Assembly (NCBI GenBank): GCA_015232865.1
Contig: JADFYU010000041.1
Location: 1-21,013 of the forward strand
From: Magnetococcales bacterium
Lineage (GTDB): Bacteria > Pseudomonadota > Magnetococcia > Magnetococcales > UBA8363
Reading direction: 5' to 3'
Length of the DNA: 21,013 bases
Position 1 is the first letter of the stretch. Every line of letters begins with the position of its first letter. Below the pieces are notes generated by a model. That model was given only the letters and a program-made list of their open reading frames with translations. It was not told where the DNA came from and did not search any database. Made by a program: the position numbers and the translations under genes. Positions 8,564-17,600 of the stretch are shown here, in pieces.

Positions 8564-8995
8564 TAATTGCCGTTTCCAGACTTAACCGGAATGACCGCCA
8601 AACTGGACATAAATAACGAAAATATCAACAACTTCATCAGGAATCACCGACACATCGACTACAGCGCCAATCTTCGATCGACTCTATGGATTTGACCAGA
8701 TTTAAAGAAGAAAAGTGTATTCATACAATAAAATAGGCTTTTTTCCTTTTTATAAATAAAGGTTTTCGGTATAATGTACAGTTTATGGTGTATTGTTGGG
8801 GTAGTTTGACTTGGCATATTTACTGCTTACTGTAAGTTAGAAAGTTTGGCATGTGATTGGATAGTTGAATTTTGTTGGCAAGAGAAACAACGGTTACGGA
8901 CACTCAGCAATAGACTGATTTATCGAAACCGTTCTCTATCTATCCTGTTGCGACTCCCATTTACTGGAAAACTATAAAAAGACGGAAACGACCGA
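8564..8995 (+). promoter_or_regulatory. AT-rich lpxC upstream region with possible promoters
   Basis: About 430 nt without a convincing gene. A perfect -10 hexamer TATAAT at 8770-8775 lies in an AT-rich track, but its -35 is poor. A second candidate is TTGACT at 8806-8811 with TACTGT at 8828-8833 (16-nt spacer). Either would give lpxC its own promoter, as expected downstream of the terminator at 8317-8360. The resulting leader would be over 150 nt. Only GGA (8984-8986) resembles a ribosome site for lpxC. Confidence 0.4.
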
Positions 8996-9907
8996 ATGTT
9001 TTTTCAACGCACTCTAAAAAATACCATTCGCTGCACCGGAATAGGCCTTCATAGTGGCAACAAGGTTTACATGTCTTTAAGACCAGCCTCGGAAAATACA
9101 GGCATCGTATTTCACCGGACCGATCTTGACGGCGCCTTGATTCCTGCCACCGTTGAGAACATATCCGACACCCGGCTCTGCTCAACCATCTCCAACGCCA
9201 ATAATGTTCGTGTCTCAACCATCGAACATTTAATGGCAGCTTTTGCCGGTTTGGGGGTGGACAATGCCTATGTGGATCTGGATGGGCCGGAGGTTCCGAT
9301 TATGGACGGCAGTGCCGCTCCCTTCGTCTTTCTCATCCAATGTGCGGGAGTTGTAGATCAAAAGCTGCCCAAAAAATGGATTCGCGTCAAGAAAAAGGTT
9401 ACCGTCAAAGAGGGCGACAAAGAAGCATCTTTTGAGCCGTTGGATCATTTTCGGGTCAGTTTTCTGATCGATTTCGACCATCCACTCATCGCTCAACAGG
9501 GGGTGGATATGGACGTTTCCGAAACCACATTCATCAAAGATGTCAGTCGGGCACGCACTTTTGGATTTTTAAAAGACATGGAGACACTCCGCTCCAACGG
9601 CCTGGCTAAAGGCGGCTCCCTGGACAACGCCATCGTTATCGGTGATTTCCGAATTCTCAATGAGGGAGGACTGCGTTACGAACAGGAGTTCGTCCGCCAC
9701 AAGATTATTGACGCCATTGGCGACCTCTATCTGCTCGGACACCCGGTTCAAGGTCATTTCAAGGGAATACGGTCTGGTCACGGTCTGAACAACGCGCTGC
9801 TAAAAACCTTGTTAACTCAAAAAGATGCCTGGGAATTTGTCGAGAAAACACACGGGGAAAGCAGACACGAAACCTTCTTTGAACCGGCTTTGGCACTCAA
9901 CAGCTGA
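8996..9907 (+). CDS. lpxC: LpxC, UDP-3-O-acyl-GlcNAc deacetylase
   Basis: Zinc-dependent cytoplasmic deacetylase, the committed step of lipid A synthesis, which implies an LPS outer membrane. It has 303 residues (E. coli 305). The N-terminus [18 protein letters not shown] is typical. The catalytic Glu and first zinc His are in [16 protein letters not shown] (Glu77, His78). The other zinc ligands are His235 and Asp239 in [15 protein letters not shown], and the general-acid His262 is in [10 protein letters not shown]. The family motif [11 protein letters not shown] and the SRARTFGF segment are also present. Unlike in E. coli, where lpxC follows ftsZ closely, here about 800 nt of structured non-coding DNA separate them, so lpxC is probably transcribed independently. 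Confidence 0.97.
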   Translation: MFFQRTLKNTIRCTGIGLHSGNKVYMSLRPASENTGIVFHRTDLDGALIPATVENISDTRLCSTISNANNVRVSTIEHLMAAFAGLGVDNAYVDLDGPEVPIMDGSAAPFVFLIQCAGVVDQKLPKKWIRVKKKVTVKEGDKEASFEPLDHFRVSFLIDFDHPLIAQQGVDMDVSETTFIKDVSRARTFGFLKDMETLRSNGLAKGGSLDNAIVIGDFRILNEGGLRYEQEFVRHKIIDAIGDLYLLGHPVQGHFKGIRSGHGLNNALLKTLLTQKDAWEFVEKTHGESRHETFFEPALALNS

Positions 9908-10056
9908 GGATCGATAAAACAGGAAAACCGAAACCCTGAATGACGGCAGTCTGGCATAGCCGATCAACGGCTTGATTCTGGGTGGACAACGTCTCATACA
10001 TGTTCGCTATTCTGGGCAGACAACCCTGTGTCGCCAACCATTGCCAAAGAGAGAGC
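9908..10056 (+). other. lpxC-DUF4390 gap with weak hairpin
   Basis: About 150 nt. AGCCG-ATCAA-CGGCT (about 9957-9971) can form a 5-bp stem, but only a mixed sequence follows, so it is a poor terminator. I see no clear promoter. An upstream GTG at 9982 and an ATG at 10000 are in frame with the DUF4390 gene. Confidence 0.3.
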
Positions 10057-10752
10057 ATGATAACAATCCGTACCGGTTGTTTTATGGAAATCATCCCCAC
10101 CTTCTGCCGCTCACTGGCCGGACGACCAGCCAGCCAGACGAAGGAAACACCGACAGGGATTGCGATTCACCGCCCTTGCCGATTTTCTTTCGCCGCCCTC
10201 ACATTTTTTATCCTGTCGAGCCTTCTGCTTGGCGGCTGCGGCGATAAAAATCAATTGCTGGATGAGAACCCCATTACCGAGGCCACCGCTTTTATTCAAG
10301 GGGGAGACCTCTATGCCCGCGCCAAATTAAACGCAGAATTCAGCAAAAAAATCATTGCCGCTCTCAGGCATGGAGAACCCATTCAGACTCTCTTCCGATT
10401 TAGCTTTTATCGACATCAAAGGGTTTTGCCCAACCTTCCCCTGGCCAAAGTGATCGTCAAAAAGCAGATCCATCTGCGCCTGGTTACGCAAAAATATGAG
10501 ATGCATGACGTTTCATCCGGCCAAATTCGCTATACCCCGGACGAAGAAGAGGCGATCCGATTTTTTGGCAACCCCCGTTTTGTTCTCCTGGGAAGAGAGG
10601 TCCATTTACAGCCCGAATTCCGTTATGGCCTGAAAGTGGATTTTGACGTGGATTATCAGGGAATGTCTCCTTTGTTTCGCACTCTCAAACAGTGGCTGAC
10701 CCTCGATCGATCAGAGGACTATCACTTTCAAGTGGATTTCAACCAACCATGA
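10057..10752 (+). CDS. DUF4390 family protein, putative lipoprotein upstream of ntrY
   Basis: Unknown function. I recognise the DUF4390 pattern by sequence and by its place directly upstream of an NtrY-type kinase, an arrangement known in other proteobacteria. A hydrophobic segment FAALTFFILSSLLLGGCG contains a lipobox-like LLGG-C (Cys61 counted from ATG 10057), suggesting export and lipid anchoring. The remaining ~170 residues are soluble, mostly beta-strand-like with basic patches (KKQIHLRLV, EVHLQPEFRYGLKVDFDVDYQG). The start is uncertain: ATG 10057 follows an AGAGAG-rich stretch, but it leaves a long basic N-region before the signal. GTG 9982, ATG 10000 and a rare ATT at 10159 are alternatives. 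The stop overlaps the kinase ATG (ATGA), indicating coupling and a likely shared role. Confidence 0.75.
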   Translation: MITIRTGCFMEIIPTFCRSLAGRPASQTKETPTGIAIHRPCRFSFAALTFFILSSLLLGGCGDKNQLLDENPITEATAFIQGGDLYARAKLNAEFSKKIIAALRHGEPIQTLFRFSFYRHQRVLPNLPLAKVIVKKQIHLRLVTQKYEMHDVSSGQIRYTPDEEEAIRFFGNPRFVLLGREVHLQPEFRYGLKVDFDVDYQGMSPLFRTLKQWLTLDRSEDYHFQVDFNQP

Positions 10753-12986
10753 AGAAAATCTCGGCTAAAACCTGGAGAAGATGGGGATCTGGTCTACTGC
10801 TTCTGGCCATTGCTATGACCACCTTTTTTACCGGCCAAAGTTTGCAGGGCTCTGCCGTTGTCAATGGTGGCGATTATGGCATGGTTTTTCTCATTTTACT
10901 GTACCTGAACATCTTTTTTGCCCTTATTTTGGGGATTGTGGTCTTTCGCAACCTGTTTCGGTTGTGGCTGGACCGCCACAACCGGCGGACCGGGTCAAAG
11001 TTTCGCACCCGAATGGTGAGCATGTTCATCGCCCTCTCTCTGTTACCCACCTTGATTCTGGCCATTCTATCGGTAAATTTTCTCAATCGCGGAGTCGATA
11101 CCTGGTTTTCCGACCAAATATCCACAGCCCTGGAAAATTCGTTAGCCGTTTCAAGAGCCTACTACCACGAAAACCAGCGTACAGTCCGCCACGATGCCGA
11201 ATCCATCGTTCGCAACCGCAATGTCACCCCAGCCCTGGCCCTGGAAGGGGCGGACTCGGCCAACTCGGTTTTGGAGGTGGAGCGTCGCTCTCGAGGGTTG
11301 GATGTCGTCACCCTGTTACGCAGTGACGGCACCCGCCTGGCTCAGGCCGGGGAGTTACCCTTTGACCCCATTCCAGACCTCAGCGGACTGAAAGAGGGAA
11401 CCAACAAAGCCCTACTGGTCACCAATGAGAAAGGCGATCGGGTCCGGGCCTTTGTCCGATTGAGTGAGGATTTATACCTCTCTACCGGTCACTGGATCGA
11501 CCGGCAGATTCTGGCCCAGATGGAGACCATCGAATCGGCCTATGTTCACTATCATAAACTACGGGCCGCCCATGGCCTGCTCAAATCCAACCACACCGTC
11601 ACTCTGGCCATGATCACCCTGTTGCTGACCTTGGCAGCCATCTGGTCTGGATTCCGAATTGCCGACAGCATCACCGACCCCATTACCGAGCTGGTCATCG
11701 GCACCCGCAAAGTGGCCAGCGGCGATCTCTCCGTCTCCCTGTCAGTCACCGGAGATGATGAGTTGGCCACCTTGATGGCGGCCTTTAATGCCATGACCAA
11801 GAAGTTAAACGAAAACCGGGAGGAGCTGCAAAGCACTAACGCCCTGCTGGAAGAACGCCGCCGTTTTATGGCCGCCATCGTGCGCAATATCTCTTCGGGG
11901 GTGATCTGCGTCAATCAATTCCATGAAATCACCTTGATGAACCCGGCGGCCGGAGCGATGATCGGCATAGATCCCATCAAATCCATCGGCCATAAACTGG
12001 AACAGACCGTCCCGGAAGAGGTTTTATCGCCATTATCCAACCTCTGGTCCACCCTGAGCAATCCAGACCGGACACTTCCCCCGCCCCTACCCGGTGTCCA
12101 CTCCATCGAACAGATGACCTTGGGAACCCAGATCCAGACCCAAGGCTCTGAGAAGCCCCTGACGCTCATGATGCGGGTGACGCCTCGGGAAGATAGCCAG
12201 GGTTCCAATCGGGGTTTCATCGCCACCTTCGACGATATCAGCGAGGTATTGGTCGCCCAGAGAACCTCCGCATGGAGCGAGGTGGCCCGACGCATTGCCC
12301 ACGAAATCAAAAACCCGTTGACGCCCATCCATCTCTGGTCCCAACGAATGCGTCGCAAATACTTGAAAGACCATGGAGACACTCCTCCTGACTGGCGGAT
12401 ATTGGATGAAGGGACATCGGCGATCATCAATCAGGTCGAGGCCCTGAAGGTGTTGGTCAACGAGTTTTCCACCTTCTCCCGCCTTCCTCGGCCCCAGCTC
12501 CATGAAAATGATTTCCATGGAACCATTCGCGAGGTGCTCTTGCTCCATTCCCAAGAATTGAAGGGAATTCAACTCAAAACCGCTTTTGCGCCCGGACTGA
12601 AGCCCTTCGCCCATGATCCTGGACAAATGAAACAGGTATTGACTAATCTGATCACCAACGCCTTGGCGGCGATGCGGGACCAAAATAAAGAGCAGAACCA
12701 TCTGACCCTGACCACCAGTTTGCCGGAAGGAACCGGCTGGGTCCTTCTCCAGGTTGCCGACAGCGGACCCGGCATCCCGGCCAGTGATCGCACACGGGTT
12801 TTTGAGCCTTACTTCACAACCAAGAAAAAAGGCACCGGCTTGGGACTGGCTATTGTCAAAAAGATCATTGAAGATCATGGTGGTACAATTCGCTTGCGTG
12901 AATCAGAATGGGGAGGCATCCTGGTAGACATTCAGCTACCATTGGGAGAAAATTGCCACGATGGGTCTGAAGAGACGACCGGATAA
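10749..12986 (+). CDS. ntrY: NtrY-like membrane sensor histidine kinase
   Basis: Partner kinase of the NtrX-type regulator encoded next. It has 745 residues from ATG 10749, which overlaps the preceding stop (ATGA). Membrane segments are visible at about 12-32, 45-67, 90-113 and 282-304, with a periplasmic domain of about 170 residues between the third and fourth. A HAMP domain (about 303-357) and a short coiled coil (NENREELQSTNALLEERR) follow, then a PAS domain (about 380-490). The HisKA box is ARRIAHEIKNPLTPIHLWSQ, with the phospho-His at 518. The ATPase domain has an N-box (LTNLITNALAAM), DSGPGI, the F-box EPYFTTK and the G-box GTGLGLAIVKK. The N-terminal three-helix layout and NPLTPI box are characteristic of NtrY. 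The signal is unknown; in other bacteria NtrY/NtrX relate to nitrogen, redox or envelope control. Confidence 0.92.
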   Translation: MKKISAKTWRRWGSGLLLLAIAMTTFFTGQSLQGSAVVNGGDYGMVFLILLYLNIFFALILGIVVFRNLFRLWLDRHNRRTGSKFRTRMVSMFIALSLLPTLILAILSVNFLNRGVDTWFSDQISTALENSLAVSRAYYHENQRTVRHDAESIVRNRNVTPALALEGADSANSVLEVERRSRGLDVVTLLRSDGTRLAQAGELPFDPIPDLSGLKEGTNKALLVTNEKGDRVRAFVRLSEDLYLSTGHWIDRQILAQMETIESAYVHYHKLRAAHGLLKSNHTVTLAMITLLLTLAAIWSGFRIADSITDPITELVIGTRKVASGDLSVSLSVTGDDELATLMAAFNAMTKKLNENREELQSTNALLEERRRFMAAIVRNISSGVICVNQFHEITLMNPAAGAMIGIDPIKSIGHKLEQTVPEEVLSPLSNLWSTLSNPDRTLPPPLPGVHSIEQMTLGTQIQTQGSEKPLTLMMRVTPREDSQGSNRGFIATFDDISEVLVAQRTSAWSEVARRIAHEIKNPLTPIHLWSQRMRRKYLKDHGDTPPDWRILDEGTSAIINQVEALKVLVNEFSTFSRLPRPQLHENDFHGTIREVLLLHSQELKGIQLKTAFAPGLKPFAHDPGQMKQVLTNLITNALAAMRDQNKEQNHLTLTTSLPEGTGWVLLQVADSGPGIPASDRTRVFEPYFTTKKKGTGLGLAIVKKIIEDHGGTIRLRESEWGGILVDIQLPLGENCHDGSEETTG

Positions 12987-13057
12987 AATGGCACCGTACG
13001 CCTGTTTTCACGACACCAAGCCACCTTTGCGCATCTCACTGAAATTTAAGGACCATA

Positions 13058-14440
13058 ATGAACAAAACCATCCTCATTGTTGATGACGAAGAGCCAATCC
13101 GCACCAGTTTACGTGGTATCCTTGAAGATGAATCCTATCGGGTACTGGAAGCGGAATCAGGCGAAATAGCTCTGGAAATTCTCAAAAGGGGCGGCATCTC
13201 CTCGGTACTCCTGGATATCTGGATGGAGGGAATCGATGGGATCGAGACCCTCCGCCGTATAAAGTCCAACGATCAGGACAACCCCATAGATCCAGACTTG
13301 CCGGTCATCATCATGTCCGGCCACGGCACCATCGATACCGCTGTTGCCGCCACCAAGGAGGGAGCTTACGACTTCCTGGAGAAACCACTCTCTCTCGACC
13401 GGGTACTGCTGCTTCTGGATCGGGCCATTAACGCCTTTGGACTGATCAAGGAGAACCAATCCTTAAAGGCGCAGATGGATGATGAACTCCCGCCCATGAT
13501 CGGGAACTCAACAGCCATGCAGTTACTCAAAAATGAGATCAATCGGCTGGCCCCGACCGATGGCTGGGTGATGATAAGCGGAGAAAACGGCTCGGGAAAA
13601 GAGGTTGCCGCCCGCCACATTCATAATCTTTCCAATCGTCGCAACGGGCCGTTCATCGCCGTCAGTTCGGCAGCCATTCCCGGCGAACGCATCGAGGTGG
13701 AGTTGTTTGGCTTGGAAGAGGGCAGCCTGAGCGGAACACCGGTCATCCAAGCCGGTCGTTTTGAACAGGCCAGTGGCGGCACCCTGTTTTTGGATGCCGT
13801 CGGTGACATGTCTCTTCGCACCCAGGCCAAAATTTTACGAACCCTCCAGGAGCGTCGATTTCAACGGGTCGGCGGCAACCAATCCATTCAAGCCGATGTC
13901 CGGGTCATTGCCTCGACCAATAAAAACCTGGAAGAAGAGATTCGCGAGGGGCGGTTTCGGCAAGACCTGTTCTATCGATTGAACGTTATCCCCATCCAAC
14001 TCCCTCCCCTGCGAAATCGACTGGATGACATTCCCCTCTTGATCGACTTTTTTGCCAAACTTCTCCAGAAAGACACCCAGAGCAAAGAACGCACATTTAC
14101 CCCGGCCACTTTTGCCAGCTTGAAAGCCTACCACTGGCCCGGCAATGTTCGAGAGTTGAAAAACCTGGTTGAGCGTCTACTGATCATGGCTCCCAGTTTA
14201 ATCATCCAACCGGAAGATCTGCCGGAGTTCATCCACAAAAAACAGTCGGTGCCGGCCTCCACACCTTGGGGTTCCCTGCTGGACATTGAAAATCTGCGCG
14301 AGGCCCGGATCGGTTTTGAACGAATCTATTTAAAACACTTCCTGGAGCGTTATAACGGCAACATTTCCCGAACCTCAGAAGCCATCGGCATGGAACGTTC
14401 CGCTCTGCACAGAAAGCTCAAAACCCTGGGATTGGGCTAG
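13058..14440 (+). CDS. ntrX: NtrX-like response regulator with altered AAA+ core
   Basis: Response regulator of 460 residues: receiver (1-125, acidic pair Asp9/Asp10, phospho-acceptor Asp53, Lys in FLEKPL), AAA+ domain (about 148-375), and Fis-type helix-turn-helix (NISRTSEAIGMERSALHRKL). ATG 13058 follows AAGGA (13048-13052) by five bases. Walker A GENGSGKEVAAR is intact, as are the sensor segments (VIASTNKNLEEEI, FRQDLFYRLNVIPI, WPGNVRELKN). Two key AAA+ elements are changed. The Walker B motif reads LFLDAVGDM (Asp246, Ala247) instead of LFLDE. The sigma54-contact GAFTGA loop reads GSLSGT (222-227). NtrX proteins in some Alphaproteobacteria are known to act without sigma54, so this one probably binds DNA as a conventional regulator with weak or no ATP turnover. 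That is inferred, not shown. Confidence 0.9.
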   Translation: MNKTILIVDDEEPIRTSLRGILEDESYRVLEAESGEIALEILKRGGISSVLLDIWMEGIDGIETLRRIKSNDQDNPIDPDLPVIIMSGHGTIDTAVAATKEGAYDFLEKPLSLDRVLLLLDRAINAFGLIKENQSLKAQMDDELPPMIGNSTAMQLLKNEINRLAPTDGWVMISGENGSGKEVAARHIHNLSNRRNGPFIAVSSAAIPGERIEVELFGLEEGSLSGTPVIQAGRFEQASGGTLFLDAVGDMSLRTQAKILRTLQERRFQRVGGNQSIQADVRVIASTNKNLEEEIREGRFRQDLFYRLNVIPIQLPPLRNRLDDIPLLIDFFAKLLQKDTQSKERTFTPATFASLKAYHWPGNVRELKNLVERLLIMAPSLIIQPEDLPEFIHKKQSVPASTPWGSLLDIENLREARIGFERIYLKHFLERYNGNISRTSEAIGMERSALHRKLKTLGLG

Positions 14441-14537
14441 GGCCGCGTATTCCATGATTCAAGAAATGCCCGGCCCCGGTTTTAACCAGAAAATTTCCTG
14501 ACTCGCCATTTGGACTGAATTCAGCTATTCTGCATCG

Positions 14538-14566
14538 TTGAGAAATTCAGTTAAGAAAAATTAAAG
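14538..14566 (+). promoter_or_regulatory. Possible promoter before the hybrid kinase
   Basis: TTGAGA at 14538-14543 and TTAAAG at 14561-14566 are spaced 17 nt. The -35 matches five of six positions but the -10 only about three. An overlapping AT-rich hairpin makes this a weak call. Confidence 0.3.
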
Positions 14567-14578
14567 ATTTTTTTAACT
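14549..14578. terminator. AT-rich hairpin between ntrX and the hybrid kinase
   Basis: AGTTAAGAAAAAT (14549-14561) can pair with ATTTTTTTAACT (14567-14578) across a 5-nt loop, with one bulged A and one G-T pair. The T7 run is in the right arm. It could terminate the ntrX transcript weakly or mark a regulatory site; it lies 22 nt before the next start codon. Confidence 0.35.
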
Positions 14579-14600
14579 TATCACCGACCATGACAGGTAA

Positions 14601-17600
14601 ATGAGACCGAGAGAAATGAGCAGGGAGGCAAAATCCAGACTATCGCAGCCCGTTCCCAGAACCGGTTATGCTCTGTGGCAGGAAGATGGCACCCTGACTC
14701 ATCTCGGCGGGGCTTTGACGTCGATAACGGCTCATTGGCCCGCCCCGGAAAAGTGGTGGTCGGAAATTCTCAGCCACATCACGCCGCCACCGCCGACACA
14801 ATGCGCGCTATGCGATCGGGGGAAACGCCACGGTGTGATAACAACCTCCATGCAAATCCCCAATCACACCACCAAGCTGGTCTTTGAGTTGGAGTTTGCC
14901 GGACACCCTCACGGCTGGATTGAAGGGGTTGTCGGCGATATGATCATGGTCCGTGATGTCACCCTGGAACAAGAACAATCCCAGGCCGTACATAACGATA
15001 TCCGTCAATACGAATCCATCTGCAATTTTATAGAAGATGTCTATTACCGAATTGACATGCAGGGCCAACTGCTCTTTTTAAGCCCCTCCTGCGAAAAATT
15101 ACTGCTTTACAAACCGGAAGAGTTGCTGGGACGCTCTCTCAACGATATCTGCGTCTCTCCAGACTATCTGGCCGAGTTGCTGGCCATTCTGGGCAGCACC
15201 AGCCGCGTCAACGACTTTGACATGGTTCTCCAATGTAAAAAAGATCACCAACTGGCGGTCTCCCTCACCGCTCAGATCGTCCTCGACCAAAAGGGCACTC
15301 CCTTGGGGGTCGAGGGAATCATGCGGGATATTACCGAACGGGAACAACTGGATACGCTTCTTGTCGAACGAACCCGGCAGTTCCAGGAATCCATGGCTCG
15401 GTTGGAGTTTCAAAAAAGAGCCATCGACAAGCATCTTCTGGTCATTGTGACCAACCCGGATGGAATAATCACCTACGTCAACGATCGGGTGGTGGAGACG
15501 GCTCACTATTCCCACGACGAATTGATCGGAAGACCACTTGACTTTCTCAGTAAAAACAACCACTCAGAATCTTTTTTTGAAGACATGTGGCGTCTGGTAC
15601 GCTCTGGCAAGGCCTGGCAGGGGGAACTTCAGAGTCAGAAAAAAAATGGTGATTTTTTCTGGACTGAAAGCACTATTTCACCGTTTCTCACCGAAGCTGG
15701 CGAACCGTTTCAGTACATCCTGACTGCCACTGATATTTCTGAACAGATTCAAGCCATCTCCAGACTCGAAAAGAACCGCCGCTATTTGTTTCAGGTCAGC
15801 GATACCCTGGGAGAAGGACTCTACGTTCTGGACCTTCAAGGCCAACTGATCAGCCTGAATAAAGAAGGCGAACGGCTTTTGGGCTGGAAAGAGAGTGAGT
15901 TGATTCACACCAATTTCCATGACGCCGTTCATCACACTCACCCGGATGGAAGCCCGTTCAGAACCTCCGACTGTACCATTCATCAAAGTCTCCTGGGTCG
16001 CCCGTTTCGTAAGAATGAAGACCATTTCATCCGTAAAGATGGCACCCTGCTTCCGGTCTCCCATGTCACCTCCCCCTTGAAAGATGGGAAAGAGATCATC
16101 GGTTCTGTGGCTGTATTCAGAGACAACTCGCCTTGGCAAAGACAACGCCTTGAGTTGGAAACCGCCCGTAATCTGGCAGAAGAGTCCTCTCGACGAAAAT
16201 CAGAGTTTCTAGCCAATATGAGCCATGAAATCCGCACGCCCATGAACGCCATCGTCGGCATGAACGATCTTTTGATGGATACCAACCTGACCAACGAACA
16301 GTATGGTTTTTCCCAGATCGTTAAAGAATCTTCATTCTCCTTGCTCGCCCTCATCAACGATATTCTCGATTTTTCAAAGATTGAGGCGGGGAAAATTGAT
16401 ATTGAGGAGGTCAATTTTTCCCCGATCACAGTGGTTGAAGGATCCGCCAAACTGATGGCCGGGTTTGCCAGCGAAAAAGAGCTCTCTCTGGTGACTTTCA
16501 TCTCGCCAAAAATCCCGCCTACTTTACGGGGCGATCCGGGCCGGTTACGACAGATGTTGCTCAATTTGATCAGTAACGCGCTGAAGTTCACCGAAGAGGG
16601 AGAGGTGGCCGTTCGAGCCACGTTAAAATCAGAAACCAAAAAAAAGGTGACGGTCCGCTTTGCCGTCACAGATACCGGAATCGGTCTCTCAAAGAAAGGT
16701 CGGGAACGTCTGTTCGATCCCTTTACCCAGGCCGAACACCGAACCAGCACTCAGTATGGTGGCACCGGGTTGGGTCTGGCCATCAGCAAGCGTCTGACCC
16801 AACTGATGGGTGGCGCCATCGGAGTCGACGGTGAAGAGGGTGAAGGATCAACTTTCTGGTTTCAAATCCCCTTCAAACGCTCCTCGGTTTCTCAGGAGAG
16901 CGGTGATAACCAACTGAACTTGACTCCGCTGAAAAATATTCGGATTTTGACCTTGCTCGAAAACCAAACCGATCTGGAATTTCTGGGACGTTATTTTCAG
17001 GCCTGGGGACTGCAAGCCTTTCAGAGTCGTAGCTGGGAGGAGGCCGCCGCCGCCATTCGAGTGGCCAAAATCAAAAAGGAACCATTTGATCTGGTCGTCA
17101 TCACCACCGAACTTTCTGACGAAAATATCGATATCATCTCCATTCCCGCTTTCCTGGAAGAAGAGAAACTGCTGGGGAAAACCGGCTTGATCGCCTACAT
17201 GGAACGCGACGACAAGGAGCAGACCGAACTGCTTCTGGAATCCGGCTTCATGTCTACCCTCTCCAAGCCGGTCAATCAATCCGAATGGGTCGAAACCATG
17301 GTCCGGGTGCTTAACTCCGAGGTCAGCCGGCCCGGGGCTGATACCACAACCAGCAAAGAGGGAGCGGCCCCCTCCCCCCAACCGCCCTCAACCAGCCCCG
17401 ATGCCCCGGACACGCCCGAGGTCGGCAAGCTGCTTTTGGTGGTAGAAGACAATCTGATCAACCAAAAAGTAACACTGCTTCAACTCAAAAAATTGGGATA
17501 CGCAGCCCACACCGTTTGCAATGGAAAGGAGGCCGTCGAAGCGGTTTCCGACTTTCCCTATGCACTCGTCCTGATGGATTGTCAAATGCCGGTCATGGAT

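Noticed and set aside
8591..8695. 34-codon + strand ORF after the MITE-like element
   Set aside because: The only Shine-Dalgarno-like bases touch the ATG, the product matches nothing I know, and the length is easily due to chance.
12987..13057. Possible missing gene or promoter between ntrY and ntrX
   Set aside because: Only 71 nt, with a ribosome site for ntrX and no promoter-like hexamers; consistent with a simple operon gap.
14441..14510. GGGCC/GGCCC pairing after ntrX as a terminator
   Set aside because: The loop is about 25 nt and no T-run follows directly, so it is not a credible intrinsic terminator.
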